From Gammaproteobacteria bacterium (GTDB lineage: Bacteria; Pseudomonadota; Gammaproteobacteria; Pseudomonadales; UBA5518), in contig JADIYI010000005.1 in NCBI GenBank assembly GCA_016705365.1, positions 186,001 through 250,000 on the forward strand: DNA of 64,000 nt, given 5' to 3'. This document shows positions 24,863-34,030 of the stretch, in pieces (position 1 is the first letter of the stretch; each line of letters begins with the position of its first letter). The position numbers and the translations under genes were made by a program. Below the pieces are notes generated by a model. It saw nothing but the letters and a program-made list of their open reading frames with translations, did not search any database and was not told where the DNA came from.

Positions 24863-26576
24863 GAACGCGCACATGCAGGTGATCCTTTGCTGGCATATGC
24901 ACCAGCCCGAATATCGCGATCTGCGCAATGGCAGCTACCAGTTCCCTTGGACTTATCTGCATGCGCTGAAAGACTATGTTGACATGGCGGCGCACCTCGA
25001 AGCCGAGCCCGCGGCGCGCGCGGTGGTGAATTTCGCACCGGTGCTGCTCGATCAGATCGCCGATTACGCGAGCCAGCTCGAGGCGTGGATGCACCGCGGA
25101 GCGGCGCTCGGCGATCCCCTGCTCGCGGCCCTTGCCGAGCCGCCGGTCCCCGCCAATCCGGATCTGCGTCATGCGCTGATGAAGCAGTGCCTGCGCGCCA
25201 ACGAGAAGCGCATCATCCAGCGCTTCCCGGCCTACCAAAAGCTCGCTGAAATGGCCGCCTGGATCGACAGCAACCCCGGCAGCCAGCTCTACGTCTCCGA
25301 TCAGTACCTGATCGATCTGGTGGTGTGGTATCACCTCGGCTGGATGGCGGAGACCGTGCGCCGCGGTGACCAGCGGGTGCGCGCACTGCAGGACAAGGCG
25401 CAGGGTTTCACGGTGCACGAACGACGCGAATTGCTGCAGGTGATTCTCGAGCAGCTGCAGTCGGTCATACCGCGTTTCAGCCGTCTCGCCAAGCAGGGGC
25501 GGGTGGAACTGGCGATGAGCCCCTACGCGCATCCGATACTGCCGCTGCTGCTCGATATATCGGCCGGCCAGCAGGCGCAGCCCGATGCGCTGCGGCCCGC
25601 GGTCGATGCCTACCCGGGTGGCCGGGAAAGCGCGCGCTGGCACCTGCGCCATGGCCGCGAGGTGTTCGAGCGTCATTTCGGCATGCGCGCGGGCGGTTGC
25701 TGGCCGTCCGAGGGTGCGCTCAGTACCGAGACGCTCTGCCTGCTGGCGGAAGAGGGCTTTGCGTGGACCGCGAGCGGCGAGAGCGTGCTGCGCAACAGCA
25801 TCGGCGCCGGCAGCGAGCTGCAGCGCCACGGTGCGGATGCCAGCTGCAGGCACCGTGTCTATCGCGTGGCGGGGCAGCCGATCGACTGCTTTTTCCGCGA
25901 TGACGGGCTGTCGGACCTGATCGGTTTCGAGTATTCCGGCTGGCACGCCGAGGATGCGGTCGCGAACCTGGTTCACCATATGGAAAATATCGCCGGCTCC
26001 TGCCCGGATTGTCGCAACTGCGCGATCGTGGTGATACTGGATGGCGAGAACGCGTGGGAATACTACCCCGAGAATGCCTATCATTTTCTGAGTGCGCTGT
26101 ACCGCGAGCTGGCCGCGCATGCCACGCTGGAACTCGGCACCTTCAGTGAATTTCTCGAGCGCAACAGGCCGCAGCCGGTGCAACTGCCGAGGCTGGTTGC
26201 GGGAAGCTGGGTCCATGGCACGCTGTCAACCTGGATCGGCAGTGCCGAAAAGAACCGCGGCTGGGAGATGCTGGTCGATGTCAAGCGCTGTTATGACAGC
26301 GTGCTTGCGGCCGGAGCGCTCGATCCGGAGCAGCTGGAACGGGCACGGATGCAGCTTGCCGTCTGCGAGGGCTCGGACTGGTTCTGGTGGTTTGGTGATT
26401 ACAATCCGGCGCAATCGGTCAGCGATTTCGAGCGGCTCTATCGCCAGCATCTCGCCAATCTGTACCATTTGCTGGGCGTCGAACCGCCCGCCTATCTGTC
26501 CGAGTCGTTTACCCATGGCAATGGCGCACCGCAGCGCGGTGGCGTCATGCGCATTGCCAGCGACAAGCCTGCGTGA
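24855..26576 (+). CDS. glycoside hydrolase family 57 (alpha-amylase/4-alpha-glucanotransferase-like)
   Basis: This 573-aa protein has the GH57 layout: N-terminal VILCWHMHQPEYRDLRNGSY with HMHQP, the nucleophile Glu in GGCWPSEGALS, and the Asp block VVILDGENAWEYYPENAYHF. GH57 enzymes act on alpha-1,4 or alpha-1,6 glucosidic links in glycogen and maltodextrins with retention. The position between glgC and malQ, with overlaps on both sides, makes a role in glycogen trimming or maltodextrin turnover likely. Some proteobacterial members of this group are uncharacterised, so the exact reaction is open. Confidence 0.9.
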   Translation: MPENAHMQVILCWHMHQPEYRDLRNGSYQFPWTYLHALKDYVDMAAHLEAEPAARAVVNFAPVLLDQIADYASQLEAWMHRGAALGDPLLAALAEPPVPANPDLRHALMKQCLRANEKRIIQRFPAYQKLAEMAAWIDSNPGSQLYVSDQYLIDLVVWYHLGWMAETVRRGDQRVRALQDKAQGFTVHERRELLQVILEQLQSVIPRFSRLAKQGRVELAMSPYAHPILPLLLDISAGQQAQPDALRPAVDAYPGGRESARWHLRHGREVFERHFGMRAGGCWPSEGALSTETLCLLAEEGFAWTASGESVLRNSIGAGSELQRHGADASCRHRVYRVAGQPIDCFFRDDGLSDLIGFEYSGWHAEDAVANLVHHMENIAGSCPDCRNCAIVVILDGENAWEYYPENAYHFLSALYRELAAHATLELGTFSEFLERNRPQPVQLPRLVAGSWVHGTLSTWIGSAEKNRGWEMLVDVKRCYDSVLAAGALDPEQLERARMQLAVCEGSDWFWWFGDYNPAQSVSDFERLYRQHLANLYHLLGVEPPAYLSESFTHGNGAPQRGGVMRIASDKPA

Positions 26577-28078
26577 GCGCTGCCGGCGGTCTTCTGGCCG
26601 TACGGCGGGCAGGCGTGCTGCTGCATCCGAGTTCATTGCCGTCGCCCTACGGTGACGGCGATCTTGGCCATGCGGCCTATCGTTTCGTCGAATTTCTGCA
26701 GGCCGCGGGTTTCAGCGTGTGGCAGACCCTGCCGCTTGGCCCCACCCACGAGGATCGATCGCCGTACAACGCGCTGTCGGTGCATGCCGGGAATCCACGC
26801 CTGATCAGCGTCGACTGGCTGTACGATCGCGGGTTGCTGGATCGCGCACATCTCGATTCCCTGGTGCGCGAGCCGGGCGACCGCGATGCGGTACTGGCAT
26901 CGGCGGCCGCGCGTTTTGCCACGCGTACCGCGACCGATCCCGTGCTCGCCGGACGCTATCATGAGTACTGTGCGGCGCATGCGCATTGGCTGGAACCGTA
27001 TGCGCGGTTCGTGGCGCTGCGCGAGGCCCACGGCGGGCACCCGTGGCATCAGTGGCCCCGCGCGCTGCGCGATCGCTCGCCGGACGCCCTGCGCGGCGCC
27101 AGCGCCGCGATGCAGACGCGGCTCGCGGCACTGCGTTTCGAGCAATTCGTATTCGCCGAGCAATGGCAGGCATTGCGTGAATACGCCCGCGCCCGCGGCG
27201 TTTACCTATTCGGTGATGTGCCGATCTTCGTTGCCCATGACAGCGCCGATGTCTGGGGCTCGCGCAATCTTTTCCGGCTCGACGCCGATGGCATGCCGAC
27301 GGTGGTGACCGGTGTGCCGCCTGATTATTTCAGCGCGCAGGGCCAGCGCTGGGGCAATCCGCACTACGACTGGGCGGCGATGGCAGGCGATGGATTCGAC
27401 TGGTGGCGCCGGCGCATCGCCAGTGCGCGTGAACGCTTCGACCTGGTGCGCATCGATCATTTCCGGGGGTTCGAGGCATGCTGGGAAGTCCCGCGCGATG
27501 CGCCTGATGCGGTAACCGGGGCATGGGCCAGGGCACCGGGCGAGGCTGTGCTTGGCGCCCTGGTCGAACACAGCGGTGCGGGTACCCTGGTTGCGGAGAA
27601 TCTCGGCATCATCACGCCCGAGGTGGAAAAATTGCGCCACGCGTACGGCTTGCCGGGGATGCTGATCCTGCAGTTTGCCTTCGATGGCGACTGCGCCAAT
27701 CCCTACCTGCCGCACAACCACGAAGCGTTCAACGTGGTCTATACCGGCACCCACGATAACGACACCACGCGCGGCTGGTTCAAATCGCTGGATGCGGACA
27801 CCCGTGACAGGGTGCTCGACTACCTCGGCTTGCCGGGCGAGCGAATGCCCTGGCCGCTGATTCGCAGCGCGCTGTGCTCAGTCGCCTGTCTCGCGATCCT
27901 GCCGTTGCAGGATCTGCTGGAACTCGACTCCAGCCACCGCATGAACCGGCCCGGGATCGCGGATGGAAACTGGCGCTGGCAATTCCGGGATGGGCACCTG
28001 GATGCGGCGCTCGCGGTGCGGGTGCGTGCGCTGCTGGACCGCTACGGACGGCTTGCCGTGGTGCCGGTGCCTGGCTGA
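26573..28078 (+). CDS. malQ: 4-alpha-glucanotransferase (amylomaltase)
   Basis: This 501-aa protein starts at a GTG that overlaps the upstream TGA (GTGA). It is a GH77 amylomaltase: GVLLHPSSLPSPYGDGDLGH, FGDVPIFVAHDSADVWG, nucleophile Asp in VRIDHFRGFEACWEV, acid Glu in LVAENLGIITPEV and the third Asp in YTGTHDNDTTRGW. The length matches short plant D-enzyme-like amylomaltases (about 500) rather than the 690-aa E. coli MalQ. It transfers maltodextrin segments so that phosphorylase can continue. Translation is probably coupled to the GH57 gene. Confidence 0.95.
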   Translation: MSAAGGLLAVRRAGVLLHPSSLPSPYGDGDLGHAAYRFVEFLQAAGFSVWQTLPLGPTHEDRSPYNALSVHAGNPRLISVDWLYDRGLLDRAHLDSLVREPGDRDAVLASAAARFATRTATDPVLAGRYHEYCAAHAHWLEPYARFVALREAHGGHPWHQWPRALRDRSPDALRGASAAMQTRLAALRFEQFVFAEQWQALREYARARGVYLFGDVPIFVAHDSADVWGSRNLFRLDADGMPTVVTGVPPDYFSAQGQRWGNPHYDWAAMAGDGFDWWRRRIASARERFDLVRIDHFRGFEACWEVPRDAPDAVTGAWARAPGEAVLGALVEHSGAGTLVAENLGIITPEVEKLRHAYGLPGMLILQFAFDGDCANPYLPHNHEAFNVVYTGTHDNDTTRGWFKSLDADTRDRVLDYLGLPGERMPWPLIRSALCSVACLAILPLQDLLELDSSHRMNRPGIADGNWRWQFRDGHLDAALAVRVRALLDRYGRLAVVPVPG

Positions 28079-28198
28079 GACGGTGCGCGAGGGGATTTCT
28101 GAAGAACCTTGCCGGCAGCCGCTTATCATTGACGTGCGTCATGGCAGTATCATGTGCGAGCGACGATACTTTTTCGCCTTGCTGAGAGAGGTGAGAGC

Positions 28199-28555
28199 GT
28201 GGAACGCCGCCATCATTTGCGTGTGCCGATCGATATCGAGACACTGATCTACTGTAGTGGTTTGCCTGTTGCCACCGGTCTGATCCGTAATGCCTCCCGT
28301 TTTGGCGTGTTGCTCGAGACCGAATGCCAGGAACTCCATCGTCACCAGCCTGTGCAGCTCGAGTTTCGGCGCAGTGGCGAGAGCACCGATATACGGCACC
28401 GGGTTACGGCGCATGTGTTGAGGCGCACGATTGTAGGTGTGGGGCTGGAAATCGATGATGCGGATAGTGTATCGACGCTTGTGATGGCTTCGCTGGTCGA
28501 TGCGCATACGGTCACCGCGCTGGAGCAGGCGACCGACGACGAGCCGGGCGCCTGA
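28199..28555 (+). CDS. PilZ domain protein (c-di-GMP binding)
   Basis: This 118-aa protein consists of one PilZ domain. It carries the c-di-GMP motifs ERRHHLR (RxxxR) at the N terminus and RNASRFG (D/NxSxxG) about 25 residues later, both intact, so binding is likely. The GTG at 28199 is chosen because GAGAGGTGAGA precedes it at good spacing; a GTG 15 codons upstream lacks one. It lies 120 bases after malQ and 34 bases before hsp20. It may link second-messenger level to glycogen or surface functions, but no partner is visible. Confidence 0.85.
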   Translation: MERRHHLRVPIDIETLIYCSGLPVATGLIRNASRFGVLLETECQELHRHQPVQLEFRRSGESTDIRHRVTAHVLRRTIVGVGLEIDDADSVSTLVMASLVDAHTVTALEQATDDEPGA

Positions 28556-28589
28556 ATTTTTCAACCACTGTTCCCTGGAGGGATTTGTC

Positions 28590-29105
28590 ATGGCACTCAA
28601 GGCAAAAAAGAAAGCGGGCACACGCGGCAAGACGCCTGCACCAGCGGGAAAGAAGTCGACATCGGTGTCGCGGGCACTGACGCCGTTCGAGGAAATGGAC
28701 GTGTTGTTCGATCGCCTGTCGCGCGGATTGATGTCGCGCATGGGTTTCCCGGCGCTCGGCGAGGCCGGCTGGCCGTTCCAGGCGCACGCGCCCAAGGTCG
28801 ATGTAATCGACCGTGGCAAGGATCTGCTGGTGCGGGCGGAGATTCCCGGTATCAGCAAGGAAGATCTCAGCATCTCGCTCGGTGACCAGACGGTTACCAT
28901 TCGTGGCGAGACCCGCAAGGAGACGAAGGAAGAGAAGGGCGATTATTTCCGCCGCGAGATTTCCAGCGGCAGTTTCCAGCGTACCCTGGCGCTGCCCTCG
29001 GCGGTTGCGGGCGATCAGGCCAAGGCCAGCTTCAACAACGGGGTGCTCGAGCTGGTATTACCGAAAATCGAGAATGCCGGCGCACGCAAGCTGAATATCG
29101 ACTGA
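28590..29105 (+). CDS. Hsp20/alpha-crystallin small heat-shock protein
   Basis: This 171-aa protein starts after GGAGGG at an ATG at 28590. The N terminus is a basic Lys/Ala/Pro-rich stretch (ALKAKKKAGTRGKTPAPAGK) unusual for the family. The alpha-crystallin domain follows: APKVDVIDRGKDLLVRAEIP, GISKEDLSISLGDQTVTI and FNNGVLELVLPKIE. It is an ATP-independent holdase chaperone. The basic leader recalls the lysine-rich protein at 2192 and could bind nucleic acid, which is speculation. It lies between the PilZ gene and the gap pair. Confidence 0.9.
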   Translation: MALKAKKKAGTRGKTPAPAGKKSTSVSRALTPFEEMDVLFDRLSRGLMSRMGFPALGEAGWPFQAHAPKVDVIDRGKDLLVRAEIPGISKEDLSISLGDQTVTIRGETRKETKEEKGDYFRREISSGSFQRTLALPSAVAGDQAKASFNNGVLELVLPKIENAGARKLNID

Positions 29106-29180
29106 TCCATCGCGCCGCTCGGCGCAGGCGCAAGGACGCCCCGGGAGCGGTGCTTCATTTACCAGCGGAGTGCTCGGGAT

Positions 29181-30203
29181 ATGGCTGAGACAAATCGTGG
29201 CTTGCGTATCGGGCTGATGGGACTCGGCCAGATTGGCCGCCAGATCTACCGGCAAGCGGCTGCCAGCGAGGACATCGAGATCGTCGCGGTCGCCGATATC
29301 GGCAGGCCGGAAGTTCTGCAATACCTGCTCGAAACGGGTGGCGACAAGACGTTTCGCTGCCGGATCGAGGGTAATTTCCTGCGCGGCGAGGGCTCCTGTT
29401 CGCGGATGCTGCAACTGGTAGCGCCAGGAGACGTGCCGTGGGATGCCTTCGGGGTCGATTGCGTGATCGATGCCACCGGTCGTTATCGCCGTCGCGAACA
29501 TGCCGAGCGTCAGCTCGCTGCGGGCGCTGGACGCCTGATCATGGCGACGCTGCCCGTGGATGCGCCCGATCGCCTGCTGGTACCGGGAATCAATGAGGCC
29601 GCAGCCAGTGCCGATGACCGCATGATCTCGGCGGGTTCGCCGACCACCAATGCGCTGGCGCTGCTGCTCGATGCGCTCGATGCGGCAGTGGGCGTGGAAT
29701 ACGCCACGATGACCACCATCCACGCTTATACCAGCGACCAGTCGCTGCAGGATTATGCCCAGGACGATCAGCGGCGCAGCCGCTCGGCCGCTCAGAACAT
29801 CATTCCCAATGCCAACGAATCGGCTGCATGGGTCGAGCATCTGCTGCCGCGTTTTGCGGGGCGGCTGTCCGGATATGCACTGAATGTGCCGGTACAGCGC
29901 GGTTCGCTGCTCGACCTGAACTGCGTGCTGCGCAAGGGAGGTGTGGAAGTCGCTGCGATCAACGATGCCATGCGTGCCGCGGCTGCAGCGCGACCCGAAC
30001 TGATCGCCGTGGCCGAGGATCCGATCGTGTCCTCCGACGTGATCGGTTGCCGCCATTCGCTGCTCTTCGATCTGATAGCCACCCAGCGGGCGGGCGCCCG
30101 CATGGCGAAAACGCTTGGCTGGTATGAAACTCTCGGGCATGCCTGGCGCGTGCTCGACGTGGCGCGCCTGTACGGGGCACTGTCTTCGGGAGACCCGCAA
30201 TGA
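29181..30203 (+). CDS. GAPDH-like protein lacking the catalytic cysteine
   Basis: This 340-aa protein is homologous over its full length to type I glyceraldehyde-3-phosphate dehydrogenase: MGLGQIGRQIYRQA (Rossmann loop), VIDATGRYRRREHAER, TTIHAYTSDQ with the catalytic His, and RSAAQNIIPNANESAAWVE. The active-site segment, normally SCTTNCLAP, reads SPTTNALAL, so the nucleophilic Cys is Pro and the second Cys is Ala. The C-terminal SWYDNEWGY block reads LGWYETLGHAW. It cannot act as a phosphorylating GAPDH by the known mechanism and may be a regulatory pseudoenzyme or have a new function. It overlaps gap by ATGA, so both are made together. Confidence 0.85.
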   Translation: MAETNRGLRIGLMGLGQIGRQIYRQAAASEDIEIVAVADIGRPEVLQYLLETGGDKTFRCRIEGNFLRGEGSCSRMLQLVAPGDVPWDAFGVDCVIDATGRYRRREHAERQLAAGAGRLIMATLPVDAPDRLLVPGINEAAASADDRMISAGSPTTNALALLLDALDAAVGVEYATMTTIHAYTSDQSLQDYAQDDQRRSRSAAQNIIPNANESAAWVEHLLPRFAGRLSGYALNVPVQRGSLLDLNCVLRKGGVEVAAINDAMRAAAAARPELIAVAEDPIVSSDVIGCRHSLLFDLIATQRAGARMAKTLGWYETLGHAWRVLDVARLYGALSSGDPQ

Positions 30204-31201
30204 AAGTCGCGATCAATGGTTTCGGCCGTATCGGCCGTTCGGTTTTCCGCATTCTGGATCAGCGCGCCGATATCGACGTCGTCGCGATCAACGACCTGTT
30301 CGATGATGACGGCTTGTTGTACCTGTTGCGCTACGACACGGTGATGGGTCCGTTTCCCGGGCCGCTGGCGCTGGAAGACGGCTGTCTCGTGACTGCCAAC
30401 GGCCGCACCCGGATGCTGTGCGAGAAGGACCCGACCGCGCTGCCGTGGAAGGCGCTCGGTGTGGAGGTGGTGATCGAGGCGACTGGCAAGTTCAGGCGTC
30501 GTGAACAGATTGCTCAGCACATCGTGGCGGGCGCCACGCGGGTCGTGCTCACGGTGCCGGCCAAGGATGAGATCGATTACACCGTGGTACCCGGCGTGAA
30601 CGACGCCGGTCTCGATCCCGGGCACCGCATCATTTCCGCAGCCAGCTGCACCACCAACTGCCTGGCACCGGTGGCCAAGGTGCTGAGCGATCATTTCGGT
30701 ATCGTCGAGGGCGTGATCAACACCGTGCATGCCTACACCAATGACCAGCGGCTGGCAGATGTGCCACACAGCGATTTGCGGCGCAGCCGCGCCGCGGCCG
30801 AGAACATCATTCCCACCTCGACCGGCGCGGCCAAGGCAGTAGGCCAGGTGCTGCCGGCACTGAAGGGCAAGCTCGATGGTATTGCCTCGCGGGTGCCGGT
30901 TCCCAATGGCTCGGTGGTCGATCTGTTTGTCGAACTCGCGCGGACAGTGACGCGTGCCGAGGTTCACGCCGCGATCGCGGCAGCCGCCGAAACACCCGCA
31001 CTGAAGGGGATCCTGCAATACACGGAGCAGCCGGTGGTTTCTTCGGACATCATCGGTAACCCGCACTCGTCGATATTCGATGCCGGCTTCACCCAGGTGC
31101 AGGGCGGTCGCTTCCTGAAGTGCCTGAGCTGGTACGACAACGAGTGGGGCTATTCGAACCGCGTCTGCGATCTGCTGCGCATCATGGGGCAGTGGGGTTG
31201 A
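30200..31201 (+). CDS. gap: glyceraldehyde-3-phosphate dehydrogenase, type I
   Basis: This 333-aa protein has all the active-site elements: INGFGRIGRSVFRI, AASCTTNCLAPVAKV with the nucleophilic Cys, NTVHAYTNDQ with the His, and SWYDNEWGYSNRV at the end. It oxidises glyceraldehyde 3-phosphate to 1,3-bisphosphoglycerate in glycolysis, or the reverse. Length is standard. It follows the cysteine-less paralogue with a 4-base overlap and converges with gpsA. Confidence 0.95.
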   Translation: MKVAINGFGRIGRSVFRILDQRADIDVVAINDLFDDDGLLYLLRYDTVMGPFPGPLALEDGCLVTANGRTRMLCEKDPTALPWKALGVEVVIEATGKFRRREQIAQHIVAGATRVVLTVPAKDEIDYTVVPGVNDAGLDPGHRIISAASCTTNCLAPVAKVLSDHFGIVEGVINTVHAYTNDQRLADVPHSDLRRSRAAAENIIPTSTGAAKAVGQVLPALKGKLDGIASRVPVPNGSVVDLFVELARTVTRAEVHAAIAAAAETPALKGILQYTEQPVVSSDIIGNPHSSIFDAGFTQVQGGRFLKCLSWYDNEWGYSNRVCDLLRIMGQWG

Positions 31202-31235
31202 GGGAAGCGCGCCAACCTTGTGTGTTCGCCCGCGG

Positions 31236-32234
31236 CTAGCCCGGGTCGGCTTCCGCTCCGGCGCTGATTTTCAGCAGCGCGCGGAACGCCTGGCGCGCGC
31301 TGCCACCGGCAAGTACGCGGTCCACCTCCCGGATCATCGGTACCGCGACGCCATGCGCCTCGGCGAGTGCGAGTGCCACCGGCGTGCTGCGTACGCCCTC
31401 GGCCACCATCGACATTTCGTCGAGGATCTCCCCGATGCTGCGCCCGCGTCCGAGTTGCTCTCCCACATGCCGGTTGCGGCTGAGCGGACTGGTGCAGGTG
31501 GCGACCAGATCGCCGAGACCGGCAAGCCCCGCAAAGGTCTCCGCGGAGCCGCCAAGTGCTACCCCGAGGCGGGTAATCTCGGCCAGGCCGCGGGTGATCA
31601 TCGCCGCGCGCGTGTTGTCACCGGCACCCATCCCGTCGCCCATGCCGCAGGCAATCGCGATCACGTTCTTGAGTACTCCACCGAGTTCGCAGCCGACGAT
31701 GTCGGTATTGGTATAGACCCGGAACAGCCCGGAACTGAACAGCGGCTGGAGCTGACGCACGATCGCCGGGTCGTTCATCGCGAGCACGCTCGCTGCGGCA
31801 CGTCCGGCCAGGATCTCGCCCGCGAGGTTGGGTCCGCTCAGCACACCCACCGGATGTCCCGGCAGAAGCTCCTGGACGAGCTGGCTCATGCGCAGGTGAG
31901 TCTGCTGCTCCAGGCCCTTGCTCAGGCTGATCACCGGTACCCATGGACGCAGGTGGTGATTCAGTTGTCCGAGAACCGTACGAAAGCCGTGGGAAGGCAC
32001 TGCCATCACGATCACGTCGGCCTGCGCGACCACCGTTTCGAGGGAGGCGTCCGCGCGCAGTCGTGGCGGGAGCTTTATGCCCGGCAGATAGCGCTCGTTG
32101 GCCCGCCCGGAATTGATCTGCGCGGCGATCCGCGGATCGCGCGACCACAGCGATACCCGGGCATTGCGGCTCGCCAGTACCGCGAAGGTCGTGCCCCAGG
32201 AGCCGGCACCGAGAATGGCAACCGAAAGTTTCAT
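31236..32234 (-). CDS. gpsA: glycerol-3-phosphate dehydrogenase [NAD(P)+]
   Basis: This 332-aa protein makes sn-glycerol 3-phosphate for phospholipid synthesis. It has the N-terminal dinucleotide loop AILGAGSWGTTFAVLAS, SLSKGLE, SGPNLAGEI and the catalytic Lys block GGVLKNVIAIACGMGDGM followed by GDNTRAAMITRGLAE. The ATG at 32234 is the start that places the Rossmann strand at the N terminus. Longer in-frame readings are not homologous. It is divergent from pyrG, 155 bases apart. Confidence 0.95.
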   Translation of the reverse strand: MKLSVAILGAGSWGTTFAVLASRNARVSLWSRDPRIAAQINSGRANERYLPGIKLPPRLRADASLETVVAQADVIVMAVPSHGFRTVLGQLNHHLRPWVPVISLSKGLEQQTHLRMSQLVQELLPGHPVGVLSGPNLAGEILAGRAAASVLAMNDPAIVRQLQPLFSSGLFRVYTNTDIVGCELGGVLKNVIAIACGMGDGMGAGDNTRAAMITRGLAEITRLGVALGGSAETFAGLAGLGDLVATCTSPLSRNRHVGEQLGRGRSIGEILDEMSMVAEGVRSTPVALALAEAHGVAVPMIREVDRVLAGGSARQAFRALLKISAGAEADPG

Positions 32235-32389
32235 GGCGTCGAGAATAGCATGGCGGCTGTTGCGGGCCGGCGAATGCGCCGCTTGCGATTGAGCTGCGGA
32301 TGGGTTTCTGATAAGGTCGCCTCCCATCCTCGTGGAGCGTCGCTCTGCGTTTTTAGCCCCGGCTTATACCGATATTTGCAAGGCTTCGC

Positions 32390-34030
32390 ATGACGCGCTT
32401 GATCTTCGTCACGGGTGGTGTGGTTTCCTCGTTGGGCAAGGGCCTTGCCTCGGCCTCGCTGGCGGCGATTCTCGAAGCGCGCGGTTTGCGCGTGACGCTG
32501 CTCAAGCTCGACCCCTACATCAATGTCGACCCCGGCACCATGAGCCCGTTCCAGCACGGGGAGGTGTTCGTGACCGAGGACGGCACCGAAACCGACCTCG
32601 ATCTCGGGCATTACGAGCGTTTCGTGCGCACCCGCATGACGTGTCGCAACAACTTCACCACCGGCAAGGTCTACGAGGAGGTGCTGCGGCGCGAGCGTCG
32701 TGGCGATTATCTCGGTGGCACGGTACAGGTAATCCCGCACATCACCGACGAGATCAAGCGGCGTATCCTGGCCGGTGCCGAGGGTTTCGATATCGCGCTG
32801 GTCGAAATCGGGGGTACGGTGGGCGATATCGAATCGCAACCGTTCCTGGAGGCGAGCAGGCAGTTGCGCGGCGAGCTCGGTGCGGGCCACACCCTGTTCA
32901 TCCATCTCACGCTGGTGCCCTATATCCGCTCCGCGGGTGAGACCAAGACCAAGCCGACCCAGCACTCGGTCAAGGAAATGCGCTCGATGGGCCTGCAGCC
33001 GGACATCCTGCTGTGCCGCTCGGAGGTGCATATCGACGTCTCCTCGCGGCGCAAGATCGCGCTGTTCACCGATGTGCAGGAGCGCGCGGTGATATCGGTG
33101 CCCGACGTCGACATGATCTACCGCCTGCCGTTGTTGCTGCACGAGGAACACCTGGACGATATCGTGGTCGAGAAATTCGGAATCGAGTGCCCGCGCGCCG
33201 ATCTTTCCGAATGGCAGAGCGTGGTCGATCGCAAGCGCAATGCCACGCGCCGCGCCACGGTGGCGATGGTGGGCAAGTACATGGAGTTGCTCGATGCCTA
33301 CAAGTCGCTGAACGAGGCGCTGCTGCACGCCGGCATCCATACCGGAACGAAGCTCGATATGCGTTATATCGATTCCGAGCAGATCTCGCGTGAAGGCACC
33401 GCGCTGCTCGAGGGCGTGGACGCGATCCTGGTGCCCGGCGGTTTTGGCGAGCGCGGCGTGGAAGGCAAGATTGCAACCGTTCGCTATGCCCGCGAGCAGC
33501 GTATTCCGTACCTCGGCATCTGCCTCGGGCTGCAGGTGGCGGTGATCGAATTCGCACGCAACATCGCCGGGCTCACCGCGGCCAACAGCACCGAGTTCAA
33601 TCCCGCGACGCCGCATCCGGTGGTGGCGCTGATCACCGAATGGCAGAATGTGGATGGCAGCACCGAGCGGCGCAGCGAGAGTTCCGATCTCGGCGGGACC
33701 ATGCGTCTCGGCGCGCAACTCTGCCATCTCGAGGAGGGCACCGCGACGCGTGCGATGTACGGCAAGGCGCAAATCATGGAGCGTCACCGGCATCGTTACG
33801 AGGTGAATGGCAATTACCTGGCGCGCCTGCAGGAGAAGGGCCTGCAGGTATCGGGCTGGTCCACCGACCGCTCGCTTGTCGAGGTGATCGAGCTGCCGGA
33901 TCATCCGTGGTTCGTGGCCTGCCAGTTTCATCCCGAATTCACCTCCACGCCGCGAGATGGACATCCGCTGTTCAGCGGCTTTGTCGAGGCCGCTGCCCGC
34001 TGTGCAGAGGAGAACGGACGTGGCAGCTGA
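32390..34030 (+). CDS. pyrG: CTP synthase
   Basis: This 546-aa protein (E. coli 545) converts UTP to CTP with glutamine. The synthetase domain starts FVTGGVVSSLGKGLASASL, with the nucleotide sites DPYINVDPGTMSPFQHGEV. The class I glutaminase domain has the nucleophile Cys in LGICLGLQVAVIEFARN and the His/Glu pair in QFHPEFTSTP. It begins the conserved pyrG-kdsA-eno block and overlaps kdsA by 11 bases. Confidence 0.97.
   Translation: MTRLIFVTGGVVSSLGKGLASASLAAILEARGLRVTLLKLDPYINVDPGTMSPFQHGEVFVTEDGTETDLDLGHYERFVRTRMTCRNNFTTGKVYEEVLRRERRGDYLGGTVQVIPHITDEIKRRILAGAEGFDIALVEIGGTVGDIESQPFLEASRQLRGELGAGHTLFIHLTLVPYIRSAGETKTKPTQHSVKEMRSMGLQPDILLCRSEVHIDVSSRRKIALFTDVQERAVISVPDVDMIYRLPLLLHEEHLDDIVVEKFGIECPRADLSEWQSVVDRKRNATRRATVAMVGKYMELLDAYKSLNEALLHAGIHTGTKLDMRYIDSEQISREGTALLEGVDAILVPGGFGERGVEGKIATVRYAREQRIPYLGICLGLQVAVIEFARNIAGLTAANSTEFNPATPHPVVALITEWQNVDGSTERRSESSDLGGTMRLGAQLCHLEEGTATRAMYGKAQIMERHRHRYEVNGNYLARLQEKGLQVSGWSTDRSLVEVIELPDHPWFVACQFHPEFTSTPRDGHPLFSGFVEAAARCAEENGRGS

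Noticed and set aside
29058..31066. Overlapping long minus frames over both gap genes
   Set aside because: They are shadows of two GAPDH-family genes; their likeness to each other only reflects the likeness of the sense genes.
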